This document shows, piece after piece, positions 24,801-34,177 of a DNA stretch of 64,000 nt. Origin of the DNA: JABMMZ01 sp044341025 (GTDB lineage Bacteria; Bacteroidota; Bacteroidia; NS11-12g; UBA955); contig JBIISM010000005.1 in the NCBI GenBank assembly GCA_044341025.1, forward strand, positions 90,285 through 154,284, given 5' to 3'. The translations under genes were made by a program, and so were the position numbers. Below the pieces are notes generated by a model. The model worked only from the letters and a program-made list of their open reading frames with translations, did no database searches and had not been told where the DNA came from. Numbering within the stretch: position 1 is the stretch's first letter; every line of letters starts with the position of its first letter.

Positions 24801-25826
24801 TCATTTTTTAATTAAAAAATCAGTGCTTTGTTTCATCACTTTCCCAAAAATGTAATCTTGTATTTGAACCACTTCTTTGCCATTTTCATTGATAAAAGCA
24901 TAGAAGGTTTCAATATCAAATTGCAAGGGATTTCCCTGTTCGTCAAATTGAATGTTTGAGTCTCTTTTGATTCCTTTTTTGTGAATTCTTAGGCTAATAA
25001 GTTTGTTTTGTTTATCCCAAACTTTTAAGACCAATATAGGTTTTGTCGAATTTATTGAATCAATTTGTTTAGCGTTTAAATCAATTGGAAACCCTTCAAA
25101 AGATAAGTTTTCCCATAATTTTAGATAGGTTTTTAAGTGGTTTAAATTAACCTCAAAATTGTTTTTCAATAAGGTGTTCTCGGCGTATAGTAGTGGTTCT
25201 GATCCCGCATTGTCAATGTTGAAGGATGATTTTCCATCTTCAAACCACTTTAATTCTATTTTTTTTATTTCAGAATCTTTTAATGCGTAGATGCTTTTAC
25301 TTCTCCAACCATCTTTCTGTGTATAGAACCTGGCATTTAAAAAACCATTAAAACCTGGGATATGGCACACATAAGGTTCTTTGCCATTTTCCATCATAAA
25401 GTAGGTTCCCATCTCGTCACTCGTATTGCCGCCCACGTAGAAAACCTTAGAAACATTGCCGTTTTCATAAATTTCTACTTTGGTTCCATTGAGCGCTAGG
25501 TCTTTTTTTACAGAATTAATCTCGTGTTTAGAAACGGGCCTTTTAACCCGTATTTTTTTCAATCCTTCAAATAAAATTTCCAATTGATAATTGCTTGCAA
25601 CAAAACTATCGTTAACTGTCCATTTGTCTTTAGCTGTCTTTGTTAGAATCACATATTCTTTAGTGAATTTATTGCTTAAAAATACTTTGTCAATCTTGTC
25701 GGTTGACTTAAAATCAAATTCTCGTTCTTCGGCCGATAGAGTATTTCCGTTGTTTCTTTTCAAGAAAAAAAACAAGACCAACACAGCAATTATTGAACCC
25801 AATAAAATGACAGTTTTTTTATTCAT
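24801..25826 (-). CDS. DUF4340 domain protein, membrane anchored
   Basis: The 341-residue protein has one N-terminal membrane helix (about residues 5-21) followed by a beta-rich domain of the DUF4340 type, with the features KVFLSN, KWTVNDSF, VFYVGGNTSDEMGTYFMM and the GWRSKSIYAL turn. DUF4340 proteins often accompany ABC-2 type gliding motility or transport modules (GldG neighbours), but none is found here. The large domain should lie outside the cytoplasm. The role is unknown. It is 50 bases from guaB on the same strand. Confidence 0.8.
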   Translation of the reverse strand: MNKKTVILLGSIIAVLVLFFFLKRNNGNTLSAEEREFDFKSTDKIDKVFLSNKFTKEYVILTKTAKDKWTVNDSFVASNYQLEILFEGLKKIRVKRPVSKHEINSVKKDLALNGTKVEIYENGNVSKVFYVGGNTSDEMGTYFMMENGKEPYVCHIPGFNGFLNARFYTQKDGWRSKSIYALKDSEIKKIELKWFEDGKSSFNIDNAGSEPLLYAENTLLKNNFEVNLNHLKTYLKLWENLSFEGFPIDLNAKQIDSINSTKPILVLKVWDKQNKLISLRIHKKGIKRDSNIQFDEQGNPLQFDIETFYAFINENGKEVVQIQDYIFGKVMKQSTDFLIKK

Positions 25827-25876
25827 GGATTTTTTTATTTAAAAATTTGACAACATCAATGAGCAAATTGCTGCTG

Positions 25877-27367
25877 TTAACGGCTATAATTTGGAGCTTC
25901 TTTGGTTATTTTGATGTCGTGAGGATGGCTTTCTTTGATGCCTGCATTGCTAATTTTTACAAATTGCGCAGTCTGAAGATCTTCAATTGTTGCAGCTCCA
26001 CAGTATCCCATTCCAGCGCGAAGACCACCTACATATTGGTATAGTACTTCACCAACTTTTCCTTTAAATGGAACTGTTCCTACAATTCCTTCAGGTACCA
26101 ATTTGGAAATTTCTTCTTCTGCATCTTGGAAGTATCGGTCTTTGCTGCCTTCTTTCATTGCCTCGATGCTGCCCATGCCTCTGTATGATTTAACCATTCT
26201 GCCTTCGTAGATACTGGTTTCACCTGGACTTTCTTCTGTGCCAGCGAAAAGACTTCCAGCCATTATTGTGCTTGCGCCTGCTACGATAGCTTTCACTAAA
26301 TCGCCGCTGTATCTAATTCCACCATCTGCGATAATTGGAACGCCAGAGCCTTGAATGGCAGCTGCACTATCCATAACAGCAGACAATTGAGGAACTCCAA
26401 TACCTGCTATAATTCTGGTGGTGCATATGCTTCCCGGGCCAACGCCCACTTTTATAGCATCAGCACCGGCGTCTACCAATGCTTTTGCAGCAGCACCTGT
26501 GGCCACGTTTCCAACAATAACCTCCAATTTAGGAAATGCTTTTTTGATTTTTTTTAATTCAGTAACAACGCCTTTGGAGTGACCATGTGCAGTGTCTAAT
26601 GTAATTACATCCACTTCAGCTTCAACCAAGGCTTGCACTCTTTCAAGTGTATCTGCAGTTATTCCAACGGCAGCACCTACTAGCAATCGTCCAAAACTGT
26701 CTTTACAAGCTTTTGGATGGCTTTTAACCTTTTGAATATCTTTGTAGGTAATTAGGCCCATTAATTTGCCTTTCTTATCTACGATTGGAAGTTTTTCGAT
26801 TTTGTGTTTTTGCAAAATGGCTTCCGCTTTAATCAAATCTGTTCCAATTTCACTTGTAACCAAATTTTTAATGGTCATCACATCTTTGATTTTTTTACTC
26901 GTATTCTTTTCAAACCTGAGGTCTCTGTTGGTGATGATTCCAATCAATTGGTGTTTCGCATCGATAATAGGAATGCCGCCAATATGGTTGTCTTTCATTA
27001 ATTTAAGCGCATCTTTAAGGGTGCCATCACCTGTTAGTGTAATAGGGTTTTGAATCATGCCACTCTCACTTCTTTTCACTTTCACAACTTCTTTAGCTTG
27101 TTGGGCAATGGTCATGTTTTTGTGAATGATACCAATTCCACCTTCTCTTGCCATAGCAATTGCCATGGTGCTGCCAGTTACAGTGTCCATAGCAGCAGAA
27201 ATGATAGGAATATTGATGTAGATGTTGCGGGTTAGTTTGGTTCTAGTGACAACGTCTCTTGGCAAGATTTCGCTGTAACGAGGCAAAACAAGAACATCGT
27301 CAAAGGTGAGGCTATCGCCTTTAATTTTGTTCGAGAAGTCAATTGGGGATTTTTTTGGACTAGCCAT
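25877..27367 (-). CDS. guaB: Inosine-5'-monophosphate dehydrogenase
   Basis: GuaB oxidises IMP to XMP with NAD+, the rate-limiting step to GMP. The 496-residue protein has the N-terminal LTFDDVLVLP motif, two CBS domains inserted at about residues 100-215, the catalytic-cysteine loop GPGSICTTR (about residue 315), the IADGGIRYSGD phosphate-binding segment, the MAGSLFAGTEESPGE loop and the YRGMGS flap. All are intact. A good promoter lies about 30 bases upstream. Confidence 0.97.
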   Translation of the reverse strand: MASPKKSPIDFSNKIKGDSLTFDDVLVLPRYSEILPRDVVTRTKLTRNIYINIPIISAAMDTVTGSTMAIAMAREGGIGIIHKNMTIAQQAKEVVKVKRSESGMIQNPITLTGDGTLKDALKLMKDNHIGGIPIIDAKHQLIGIITNRDLRFEKNTSKKIKDVMTIKNLVTSEIGTDLIKAEAILQKHKIEKLPIVDKKGKLMGLITYKDIQKVKSHPKACKDSFGRLLVGAAVGITADTLERVQALVEAEVDVITLDTAHGHSKGVVTELKKIKKAFPKLEVIVGNVATGAAAKALVDAGADAIKVGVGPGSICTTRIIAGIGVPQLSAVMDSAAAIQGSGVPIIADGGIRYSGDLVKAIVAGASTIMAGSLFAGTEESPGETSIYEGRMVKSYRGMGSIEAMKEGSKDRYFQDAEEEISKLVPEGIVGTVPFKGKVGEVLYQYVGGLRAGMGYCGAATIEDLQTAQFVKISNAGIKESHPHDIKITKEAPNYSR

Positions 27368-27396
27368 GCAAATAATTGTTATTGTTATTTGCGGTG

Positions 27397-27428
27397 CAAA
27401 AGTACTAAAATAAATCTAAAAGTGCAAG
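27397..27428 (-). promoter_or_regulatory. Promoter of guaB
   Basis: On the minus strand CTTG (27425-27428), a 20-base spacer and TACTTTTG (27397-27404) match the -33/-7 consensus with one mismatch in the -33 element. The leader to the ATG at 27367 is about 25 bases. Confidence 0.6.
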
Positions 27429-27557
27429 TTTTAACAAATAGTTTTAAAGTCACTGATAGCATTAAACTGTAAAATGTTTTTAATTAGAGGGTCAATCAGT
27501 CCTTATTTTTAAAAATCTTTTATTTTGCAATCTTAACTATTAGATTTGCCTACAACT

Positions 27558-28247
27558 ATGAATTTAGTCAAAAACATACCAAATATGGTTACACTTGGCA
27601 ATCTTGCCTGTGGCACCTTAGCGATCGTAAATATCTTTAATGATGAACCAAAAACAGCAGTATTTTTGGTGTTTTTGGCTGCGGTATTAGATTTTTTCGA
27701 TGGTTTTTTGGCTAGACTTCTTAAAGTTAGTGGAGAGTTAGGTAAACAATTGGATTCAATGGCAGATTTGGTTACTTTTGGTGTTGCTCCTGCTTGTTTG
27801 CTTTATACATTGTCATTCAATATAGACGGAATGGCTAGATTCTCATTTTTGCTATTGGCAGTTCTTTCGGCTTATCGCTTAGCTAAATTTAATCTGGATA
27901 CCCGTCAATCAAGTTCATTTATAGGTGTGCCAACGCCAATAACAGGAATCACAGTCATGTCTATGGCAATGGTAGATGAAGGGTTTTTCTATGAATCGGT
28001 TTTTGATTACCAATATGGTTTCATGCTTTTTTGTGTAGTTGTATCATTCTTGTTAATAAGTGAAATAAAATTGCCTTCATTAAAACTTAAAAAAGGCCCA
28101 GTTTCAGACTACTATCAGCATATTTTCTTATTGGTCACAGCAGCTATTTCAATAATATTTTTCCAATGGCTTTCTGTACTTATCTTTTATGCTTTTTATG
28201 TTTTGTCATCTATTATATTTAATTTCGCAGCAAAAAAATCATCATGA
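27558..28247 (+). CDS. pssA: CDP-diacylglycerol-serine O-phosphatidyltransferase
   Basis: This membrane enzyme makes phosphatidylserine, the precursor of phosphatidylethanolamine. The CDP-alcohol phosphotransferase signature is complete, from DGFLAR through the conserved Gly to Asp-Ser-Met-Ala-Asp (about residues 46-68). Six or so membrane helices are predicted. The ATG at 27558 is preferred over an upstream TTG (27546) because NLVKNIPNMVTLGNL aligns with the usual N-terminus. Its last codon overlaps purS by an ATGA, so the two are translationally coupled. Confidence 0.93.
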   Translation: MNLVKNIPNMVTLGNLACGTLAIVNIFNDEPKTAVFLVFLAAVLDFFDGFLARLLKVSGELGKQLDSMADLVTFGVAPACLLYTLSFNIDGMARFSFLLLAVLSAYRLAKFNLDTRQSSSFIGVPTPITGITVMSMAMVDEGFFYESVFDYQYGFMLFCVVVSFLLISEIKLPSLKLKKGPVSDYYQHIFLLVTAAISIIFFQWLSVLIFYAFYVLSSIIFNFAAKKSS

Positions 28248-28498
28248 AATTTTCTGTAGAAATAGAAGTAATGCCTCGTAAAGAGCTTTTGGATCCTCAA
28301 GGAAAAACTGTCACAGTTGGCCTGCACAATGTTGGATTCACAAGTATAGATAACGTGAGAGTTGGAAAATGTATCACCTACCAAACCACTGCAGCAACAG
28401 AACAAGATGCATTAAAGGAAGCTGATGAGGCTAGTAGAAAATTACTTGCTAACTTGGTTATGGAAAGCTATTCCATCAAGATAACCCCAATTTCATAG
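28244..28498 (+). CDS. purS: Phosphoribosylformylglycinamidine synthase subunit PurS
   Basis: PurS is the small subunit that, with PurQ and small PurL, makes FGAM in purine synthesis. The 84-residue sequence shows VEIEVMPRKELLDPQG and DNVRVGKCITYQ, both typical of PurS. It overlaps pssA by 4 bases and is followed 4 bases later by a flavoprotein gene. PurL and PurQ are not nearby. Some Bacteroidota use the long PurL, so the presence of PurS suggests a three-subunit enzyme in this organism. Confidence 0.9.
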   Translation: MKFSVEIEVMPRKELLDPQGKTVTVGLHNVGFTSIDNVRVGKCITYQTTAATEQDALKEADEASRKLLANLVMESYSIKITPIS

Positions 28499-28502
28499 CA
28501 CT

Positions 28503-29735
28503 ATGCTCGATCTTGCCATTATTGGTGGGGGTGCTGCCGGTTTTTTCGCTGCAATAAATGCTAAAACAAAGCATCCCAATTTAAAGGTTGAGATTTTCGA
28601 AAAGAGTAAGACTGTTTTAGGTAAAGTTAAAATTAGCGGTGGTGGACGCTGCAATGTAACCCACGCTTGCTTTGACAATCGAACATTGGTTTCTTATTAT
28701 CCTAGGGGCAATAAAGAACTCTTGTCTGTTTTTGAAAGGTTTAACACCAAGGATACCGTTAAATGGTTTGAATCTAGAGGGATAGTCCTTAAGTCGGAGG
28801 CAGATGGACGAATATTTCCTATAAGCGATAACTCTGAGACCATTGTAAATTGCTTCCTTGATGAATGTGATGCATTAAAAATTCCCATAAAAACTTTAAG
28901 AAGCGTAAAAGGCATAGAAAAAAAGGAATGTTTCCAATTAAACATCAATGATGAAATTATAGAAGCAAAGCAAGTTTTGGTCGCCTCGGGAAGCAGTGAT
29001 AGCTTTTGGCAGTTACTGAAAGGCATGGGCCACCATATCATTGAGCCTGTTCCATCTTTGTTTACTTTTAATCTTGACCACGATTTTATTGCCGATTTGA
29101 TGGGGCTTAGTGTTCCAAAGGCGAGTGTTAGACTGCTATTGGATAAGCAACAATTGAAGGCAAGCAGATTGTCTCAATCTGATTTAATACAAAATGGCCC
29201 TTTGTTAATTACCCATTGGGGTTTGAGTGGCCCTGCAATTTTGAAGCTATCGTCAATTGCAGCGCGTGTGTTAAATCAGTTGCACTATAGATTTGAAATT
29301 TCAGTTGGCTTAAGCAATTTAAAACTTGAGGAAACTTTAGACGTATTGTTAAAGGTTAAATCGGAGCACCCCAAAAAACAAGTTGTTAATACGCCACTTT
29401 TTAATATCCCGCAGCGTTGGTGGCAGAGAATCCACAGCCTAACCTTTGTGAATACATTTAATACTTGGTCGGATGTATCGAAGAAAGATTTGTTAAAGTT
29501 TGCTGAAAATTTATCAGATTTTAACTTGGAAGTGCATGGAAAAAGCACATTTAAAGATGAGTTTGTTACAGCTGGGGGTATAGATCTAAAAGAAGTCGAT
29601 TTTAAAACCATGCAGAGTAAAATTGTTCCGGGACTGTATTTTGCCGGCGAAGTTTTGAATATAGACGCACTAACTGGAGGGTTTAATTTCCAAGCCGCTT
29701 GGAGTGAGGCTTGGGTCATTGCTGAAAGTTTATAA
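28503..29735 (+). CDS. BaiN/HI0933-like FAD-dependent oxidoreductase
   Basis: The 410-residue flavoprotein starts with the dinucleotide-binding motif IIGGGAAGFFAAINA. It continues with KISGGGRCNVTH, the hallmark of the HI0933/YhiN group. Near the C-terminus it has VTAGGIDLKEVDF and YFAGEVLNIDALTGGFN, which close the FAD site. The substrate of this family is unclear; a bile-acid reductase (BaiN) is one characterised relative. It is tightly linked to purS and pssA on the same strand. A terminator follows. Confidence 0.88.
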   Translation: MLDLAIIGGGAAGFFAAINAKTKHPNLKVEIFEKSKTVLGKVKISGGGRCNVTHACFDNRTLVSYYPRGNKELLSVFERFNTKDTVKWFESRGIVLKSEADGRIFPISDNSETIVNCFLDECDALKIPIKTLRSVKGIEKKECFQLNINDEIIEAKQVLVASGSSDSFWQLLKGMGHHIIEPVPSLFTFNLDHDFIADLMGLSVPKASVRLLLDKQQLKASRLSQSDLIQNGPLLITHWGLSGPAILKLSSIAARVLNQLHYRFEISVGLSNLKLEETLDVLLKVKSEHPKKQVVNTPLFNIPQRWWQRIHSLTFVNTFNTWSDVSKKDLLKFAENLSDFNLEVHGKSTFKDEFVTAGGIDLKEVDFKTMQSKIVPGLYFAGEVLNIDALTGGFNFQAAWSEAWVIAESL

Positions 29736-29737
29736 AT

Positions 29738-29768
29738 AAAAATGGGCACTATTGCTAGTACCCATTTT
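29738..29768. terminator. Bidirectional terminator between two convergent genes
   Basis: An 11-bp stem (AAATGGGCACT / AGTACCCATTT, one C-A mismatch) with a 6-base loop is flanked by A and T runs. It separates the BaiN-like gene from the minus-strand secreted protein gene. Confidence 0.75.
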
Positions 29769-29787
29769 CTCACTTAATAAATTGCTA

Positions 29788-30933
29788 TTAATTGCTTATT
29801 GTGGTGCTTTCATATCTTGCTCTGCTATTAAATCCGAAGGATATTCCAAATCTATAACCGTTGCTGCTGGGAACAAAATAGGCATTAACTGGTATGTTCA
29901 ATTTTCCAGATTTAAAAGTCTTGCCCAATGCAAAAACAAATGATGGGTGAAAAGACAAAGTGCCTCTGCTGTCCATTCTGCTTTCAATAAATGGCTTACT
30001 GCTCATTGAGGTAGTATCTTTTGCTAAATGCCAATTGTTTTGATTGTCATAAAATCCGCTCGAAAATTTTGTAATTGACAATGAAGGTCCAAAGGCAAAC
30101 TCCCAACCATTTTTATTGTTTCTCATGCCATTTAAGATGGTAATACTTGGAATAAATAGGCCTTGGTCAAGTCCTGTAAGCATTGGCACAATTTCAAATA
30201 GGGCTTGAAAATTTCCTTGATTTAAATACTGTTTTTCAAATTGATACCCAAATTGAAACATTAAAGGCATTGCCGCATAGCCGCCTTCTTTTTTGGGCGC
30301 TGATAGAATAGTTGCTGTGCTGCCGGTAAAAAAGGTTAATCCCATTCGAGGTCCGTCTGCTCTTAAGCGGTTGGTGTATGGATTGTTCCTTTGGTCGTCA
30401 AAAATAAAACTCTTGGTTAAGGTATTTACCTCATCAGCATTGTTTGGAATTGCATACATTTCATTTAAGGTGATGCGTATCATCGCAGGTATAGAAAGCG
30501 GAAGTTTTAAAAATTCTTTAACAATTTGTTTGTCATATGCTTTTGTTTTGACGTCGTATACCTTAAAATTAACAACGATTCTATCTGCCACCATTGAAAT
30601 GCTTCCTGTAAATACCTTTTCGCATTCTAGTTTTTTAGCGATTTCATCAATACAAAAAGTGCTAAAACAATTGTCGTATTTTAAATTGTCTCTTTTAGCG
30701 ATGTATTCAAGGTCATAGGGATCCATTAAGGAGTAGATGTTTAGTTTTCCTAGCTCTAATCTGGTTAGCGCGGTGATTGAAGTAGCCGCTGTGCTAGCGC
30801 CTGCAGTTTGTATTATGCTTTTGGTGTCAATTTCAATCAACGCAACTTTTGTTTTTAGGGTGTTTTGAGATAAGACATTGGCAATATTCAACAAAACAAA
30901 AAAGGCAAAAGCGAAAGTGAATTTAATATTCAT
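29788..30933 (-). CDS. Secreted protein with LpoB/CsgG-like domain and C-terminal barrel-like region
   Basis: The 381-residue protein has a signal peptide (about 1-22). Residues 28-155 resemble the CsgG/LpoB/FlgO-type periplasmic fold: KVALIEIDTKS, a helix with LTRLELGKLNIYSL and KVFTGSISMVADRIVVNFKVYDVKTK. From about residue 195 the sequence alternates hydrophobic and polar residues with aromatic ends and finishes in GISFGFNSRARYE, consistent with an outer-membrane or surface-associated barrel. Two short CxxxxC stretches (DNCFSTFC) lie near residue 95. The function is unknown. It has no same-strand neighbour, so it is probably transcribed alone. Confidence 0.6.
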   Translation of the reverse strand: MNIKFTFAFAFFVLLNIANVLSQNTLKTKVALIEIDTKSIIQTAGASTAATSITALTRLELGKLNIYSLMDPYDLEYIAKRDNLKYDNCFSTFCIDEIAKKLECEKVFTGSISMVADRIVVNFKVYDVKTKAYDKQIVKEFLKLPLSIPAMIRITLNEMYAIPNNADEVNTLTKSFIFDDQRNNPYTNRLRADGPRMGLTFFTGSTATILSAPKKEGGYAAMPLMFQFGYQFEKQYLNQGNFQALFEIVPMLTGLDQGLFIPSITILNGMRNNKNGWEFAFGPSLSITKFSSGFYDNQNNWHLAKDTTSMSSKPFIESRMDSRGTLSFHPSFVFALGKTFKSGKLNIPVNAYFVPSSNGYRFGISFGFNSRARYESTTISN

Positions 30934-31128
30934 GATTTATAAAAATTTATTGAGGCAAAATTGAAGAACTTATATTTCTGCATTTTATTTAATAATCATT
31001 TGCTAAAGCTTTAAATTATTTAATTTAAATATTTTTCAATATTTTAGCAGTCTAAAAGATATAAAATTTGTGTTTTATAATTATATTTATATTATAATTG
31101 CATTAAATAGTAATTATAAACATAAAAT

Positions 31129-32136
31129 ATGGCAAAAATCAATAATAATTATCAAGAAAAATGGAATGAAATTTTAAGTCAACATGTGCCGAGCAATCTT
31201 TCATTGGCCCGAGAAATAAGCGAATTGTTAGAGGTTAGCCTTGACAGTGCCTACCGGAGATTAAGAAACGATACCGAGTATACCTTAGCTGAGGCGGCTA
31301 AAATTGCCAACCATTTTAATTTGCCTTTAGAGGCTTTAAACAATCAATTGCATTCGGTCGTTAGTTTTAAAACGAATGAGTTAAATAATAACATAGAAAC
31401 TTACGCGCTTTATTTGGAAAATATGTTAGCCAATGTTAAGAAGATGACTCAATTTCAAAGTTCACATATCTATTTTGGTGCCGAGGATATTCCAGTGTAT
31501 TATCACTTCAGCCAAGAAAATCTTATGCGTTTTAAAATCACCTATTGGTTAAAATCTTTAATGATGGTTGATGAATTTCAGAATAAAAATTATGGTGAAA
31601 TAGAAATTTCAGAAAGAATTTTGTCTTTGGCGCGCGAAAATTTCAATACATTTTCCAAATTAGATTCCACGGAGATATGGACCACTGAAACGGTAAAAAG
31701 TACAATTAAGCAGATTCAGTTTTATTGGGACGCAGGGTTTTTTAACACAATAAACGAGGCTAATGATGTCGCTGATGACTTAACTTCTTGCATACAGCAT
31801 ATACAAAAACAGGCTGAGACAGCCTATAAGTTTTCGAGCAGTGGGTCGATGGTTAAATCAAAGTATCAATTGTTTATTAGTGATGTAATGATTGGCACCA
31901 ATAGTATTTTGGCTAAAACAGACAATATATCAGCTTCATTTATTAGCTACAGTACCTTCAATTTTATGTCCACCAATAATGTTGGATTCAATGCACAAAA
32001 TGAACAATGGATGAACAATTTGATTGCCCGTTCAACTTTAATAAGTGGCGTTTCAGAAAAGCAAAGAAATCAATTTTTTAAAGGGGTTTATAAACAGATT
32101 ACTGAGTTAAAGCAGTATTTTATTGATACTTTATAA
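31129..32136 (+). CDS. HTH-domain protein, probable transcriptional regulator
   Basis: Residues 20-65 form an XRE-like helix-turn-helix (ISELLEVSLDSAYRRLRND followed by LAEAAKIANHFN). The remaining 270 residues are mostly helical, with no recognised ligand domain. Proteins of this layout occur in Bacteroidota without a known target. The upstream 195 bases are very AT-rich and contain an inverted repeat TTATAAT-N9-ATTATAA at 31075-31097, which might be an autoregulatory site but could arise by chance in such DNA. Confidence 0.65.
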   Translation: MAKINNNYQEKWNEILSQHVPSNLSLAREISELLEVSLDSAYRRLRNDTEYTLAEAAKIANHFNLPLEALNNQLHSVVSFKTNELNNNIETYALYLENMLANVKKMTQFQSSHIYFGAEDIPVYYHFSQENLMRFKITYWLKSLMMVDEFQNKNYGEIEISERILSLARENFNTFSKLDSTEIWTTETVKSTIKQIQFYWDAGFFNTINEANDVADDLTSCIQHIQKQAETAYKFSSSGSMVKSKYQLFISDVMIGTNSILAKTDNISASFISYSTFNFMSTNNVGFNAQNEQWMNNLIARSTLISGVSEKQRNQFFKGVYKQITELKQYFIDTL

Positions 32137-32143
32137 ATTTACT

Positions 32144-33253
32144 TTAAATCTTTGCGATCGTATTTTCTAAATTGATTTTTAAATACAGTGAGTAACTGTA
32201 TTGAAATCTGCCATATTCTTTATCGTAAAATGGCTCAAGCCTGAAGTCTAAAAACATGCCTTTTTTCAACGCCTGCGTATACATTAAACGCGACATAACC
32301 ATATGCCTGTATTGTCTATGCTCATACACATTGTAGAAGTTGTAATTGTTGTAAATATGCGTGCCAACTGGAGATTGGTATTCACGTCCAGCCCAATAAT
32401 TAAACATCACCTCAAATCCTTTATGCATAAAGGATAAGGTATGCCAAGTGGCGTTGCCATTCTTAAATGGTTGGGTAATATTTGGTGAAAAATCTTCACA
32501 GTGTAGCCAATAGTTTTCTGTCTTAATGGTAAAACCATTCGAAGATTTAAAGTATAGTTTAGCGCCTATTGCTGTGTTCACCCTGGAATATATGGGTGTT
32601 GGATTCCCGTTAAGTTGACCGCCTCTGTGCGCTAAGGTTAATTGAAAGGGAACCGAAAAAAAGATTTTTCTATTCTTAAGCAATTGCTTCTCAGACAATA
32701 TTCCCACAGTAAATTTCTCTTGATTTTTACTGGTTCTATAGGTTGGCTCATTCCAAACTAAAAAGTTATTGAAGTAAAAGGTTTTGCTTTTGTAAATTCC
32801 TTGCATTCCATTTTCAATTCGGTTGGTAATTGCTCTATCAATGTTGTACATCGGCTCAATGAAACCATAGTTTGTTGTGCCTTGCAGCATGCCGATGTTA
32901 TACCTCCATTTGTTTTTGAAAATTGAAACACTAAAAACAGGTTGAACCGTTACAAACCCCGTGCTGCCATAATCTTGCCTGGTTTGCAATCCTCCTTTGA
33001 GTATAACATCATTATACGGCTGATAACTTATGTGTGCTTGTAACATCGAGCCAAATAATGTTTGTCCTTTTTCAATCAAATCAAAGTATTCCGTATTTCT
33101 GTAATAATTAAACAATTCTATGTTTAATTTTAAAGTTTGGGTATCGCTTTTTAGCAGCGTGTCTTTTTGGTCAAAAACTTCGTTTCTTAATTGAGCGTTT
33201 AAATTGATAATTACACCAAAAAACAAAAAACCAAAAATTGTTTTTATTTTCAT
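32144..33253 (-). CDS. Predicted outer-membrane beta-barrel protein, function unknown
   Basis: The ATG at 33253 gives a proper signal peptide (MKIKTIFGFLFFGVIINLNAQ); the frame can extend to a TTG at 33280 but this would place extra residues before it. The 369-residue product shows alternating strands with aromatic girdles (YSYSLYLKINLENTI at the end, LWHTLSF-type segments in the middle), as in barrel proteins. I cannot place it in a named porin family. It converges with the HTH regulator (7-base gap). Confidence 0.55.
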   Translation of the reverse strand: MKIKTIFGFLFFGVIINLNAQLRNEVFDQKDTLLKSDTQTLKLNIELFNYYRNTEYFDLIEKGQTLFGSMLQAHISYQPYNDVILKGGLQTRQDYGSTGFVTVQPVFSVSIFKNKWRYNIGMLQGTTNYGFIEPMYNIDRAITNRIENGMQGIYKSKTFYFNNFLVWNEPTYRTSKNQEKFTVGILSEKQLLKNRKIFFSVPFQLTLAHRGGQLNGNPTPIYSRVNTAIGAKLYFKSSNGFTIKTENYWLHCEDFSPNITQPFKNGNATWHTLSFMHKGFEVMFNYWAGREYQSPVGTHIYNNYNFYNVYEHRQYRHMVMSRLMYTQALKKGMFLDFRLEPFYDKEYGRFQYSYSLYLKINLENTIAKI

Positions 33254-33330
33254 CTTAGCAGGGTTTAAATGTGTTTTCAAATGTAATAATTTGGAACGAT
33301 TATTGAATTCTATTGATTAAATTCATTTAA

Positions 33331-34176
33331 ATGATCAATATTAAGCCATTTTATTTAAGCCTATCTGTAGTAAGTTCCTTAATGTTATCAGGGCTTCTAT
33401 TAAGTTCATACTCAGTTGATTTTCCTGTTGCATCAAGCAATGCAGAGGATGTTTTTAAATATAGAAAAATTACAAATAATGCATTCACCAATAATGAAAA
33501 ACTAGAATTTAGAGTTCATTATGGTTTAATAAATGCCGCATCAATCGTTTTCGAAGTGGGTCCAGCGCTTGTCCAAAAGTATGATCGAAAATGCTTTAAT
33601 GTTAAAGCAGAGGGTAAAACACTTAAATCATTTGATTGGGCATATAAGGTTAGAGACAGATTTGAAACCTATATCGACGCAGAAGCTATGGCGCCAATAA
33701 GTTACAATAAAAGTGTGCAGGAGGACAAATATACCGACAATGACCTGGTGACATTTAAGCACAACACAAAGAAGTTGTTTGGGGTAAAAGGCATGTTGGA
33801 TATGCCAGTTTATACCCACGATGTTATTTCATCAATTTATTATGTAAGAAATATTGATTTTTCTAAATCGAAGGTAGGAGATAAGTTTCCCTTAGATGTG
33901 TATTTAGACAACAAAATATATAATTTGGGATTTAAGTATGCTGGAAAAGAGACAATTTCTACTGATATCGGCAAAGTCAAATGCATAAAGCTGGTGCCAA
34001 CTTTAATCGTAGATAGGGTTTTTAAAGACCAAGATGACATGACTGTATGGATCAGCGATGATGACAATAAAATACCCATTCGCGTAAAAGCAAAAATAAT
34101 GGTTGGCTCAATAAAAGTAGACCTTACTTCATACAGTGGTTTAAAAAACGAATTTAAAGCATTGGTTAAAAAATAA
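33331..34176 (+). CDS. DUF3108 domain protein
   Basis: The 281-residue protein has a hydrophobic N-terminal signal (about residues 8-27) and then the DUF3108 pattern: NNEKLEFRVHYGLINAASIVFEV near residue 55, an SFDWAYKVRDRFETYID segment, DVISSIYYVRNIDF and VWISDDDNKIPIRVKAKI near the end. The domain is a periplasmic or outer-membrane beta fold of unknown function. It lies divergent to the barrel gene (about 77 bases between starts) and ends against cysS. Confidence 0.8.
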   Translation: MINIKPFYLSLSVVSSLMLSGLLLSSYSVDFPVASSNAEDVFKYRKITNNAFTNNEKLEFRVHYGLINAASIVFEVGPALVQKYDRKCFNVKAEGKTLKSFDWAYKVRDRFETYIDAEAMAPISYNKSVQEDKYTDNDLVTFKHNTKKLFGVKGMLDMPVYTHDVISSIYYVRNIDFSKSKVGDKFPLDVYLDNKIYNLGFKYAGKETISTDIGKVKCIKLVPTLIVDRVFKDQDDMTVWISDDDNKIPIRVKAKIMVGSIKVDLTSYSGLKNEFKALVKK

Positions 34177-34177
34177 A

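Noticed and set aside
24781..24808. 11-bp perfect hairpin AATGAGAATTA / TAATTCTCATT followed by T6 as a terminator
   Set aside because: The T run serves the plus strand, where no transcript ends. On the minus strand, where the DUF4340 gene ends, no U run follows, so its role is unclear.
31075..31097. TTATAAT-N9-ATTATAA inverted repeat before the HTH gene as an operator
   Set aside because: The region is almost pure A and T, where such palindromes appear by chance; kept only as a remark.
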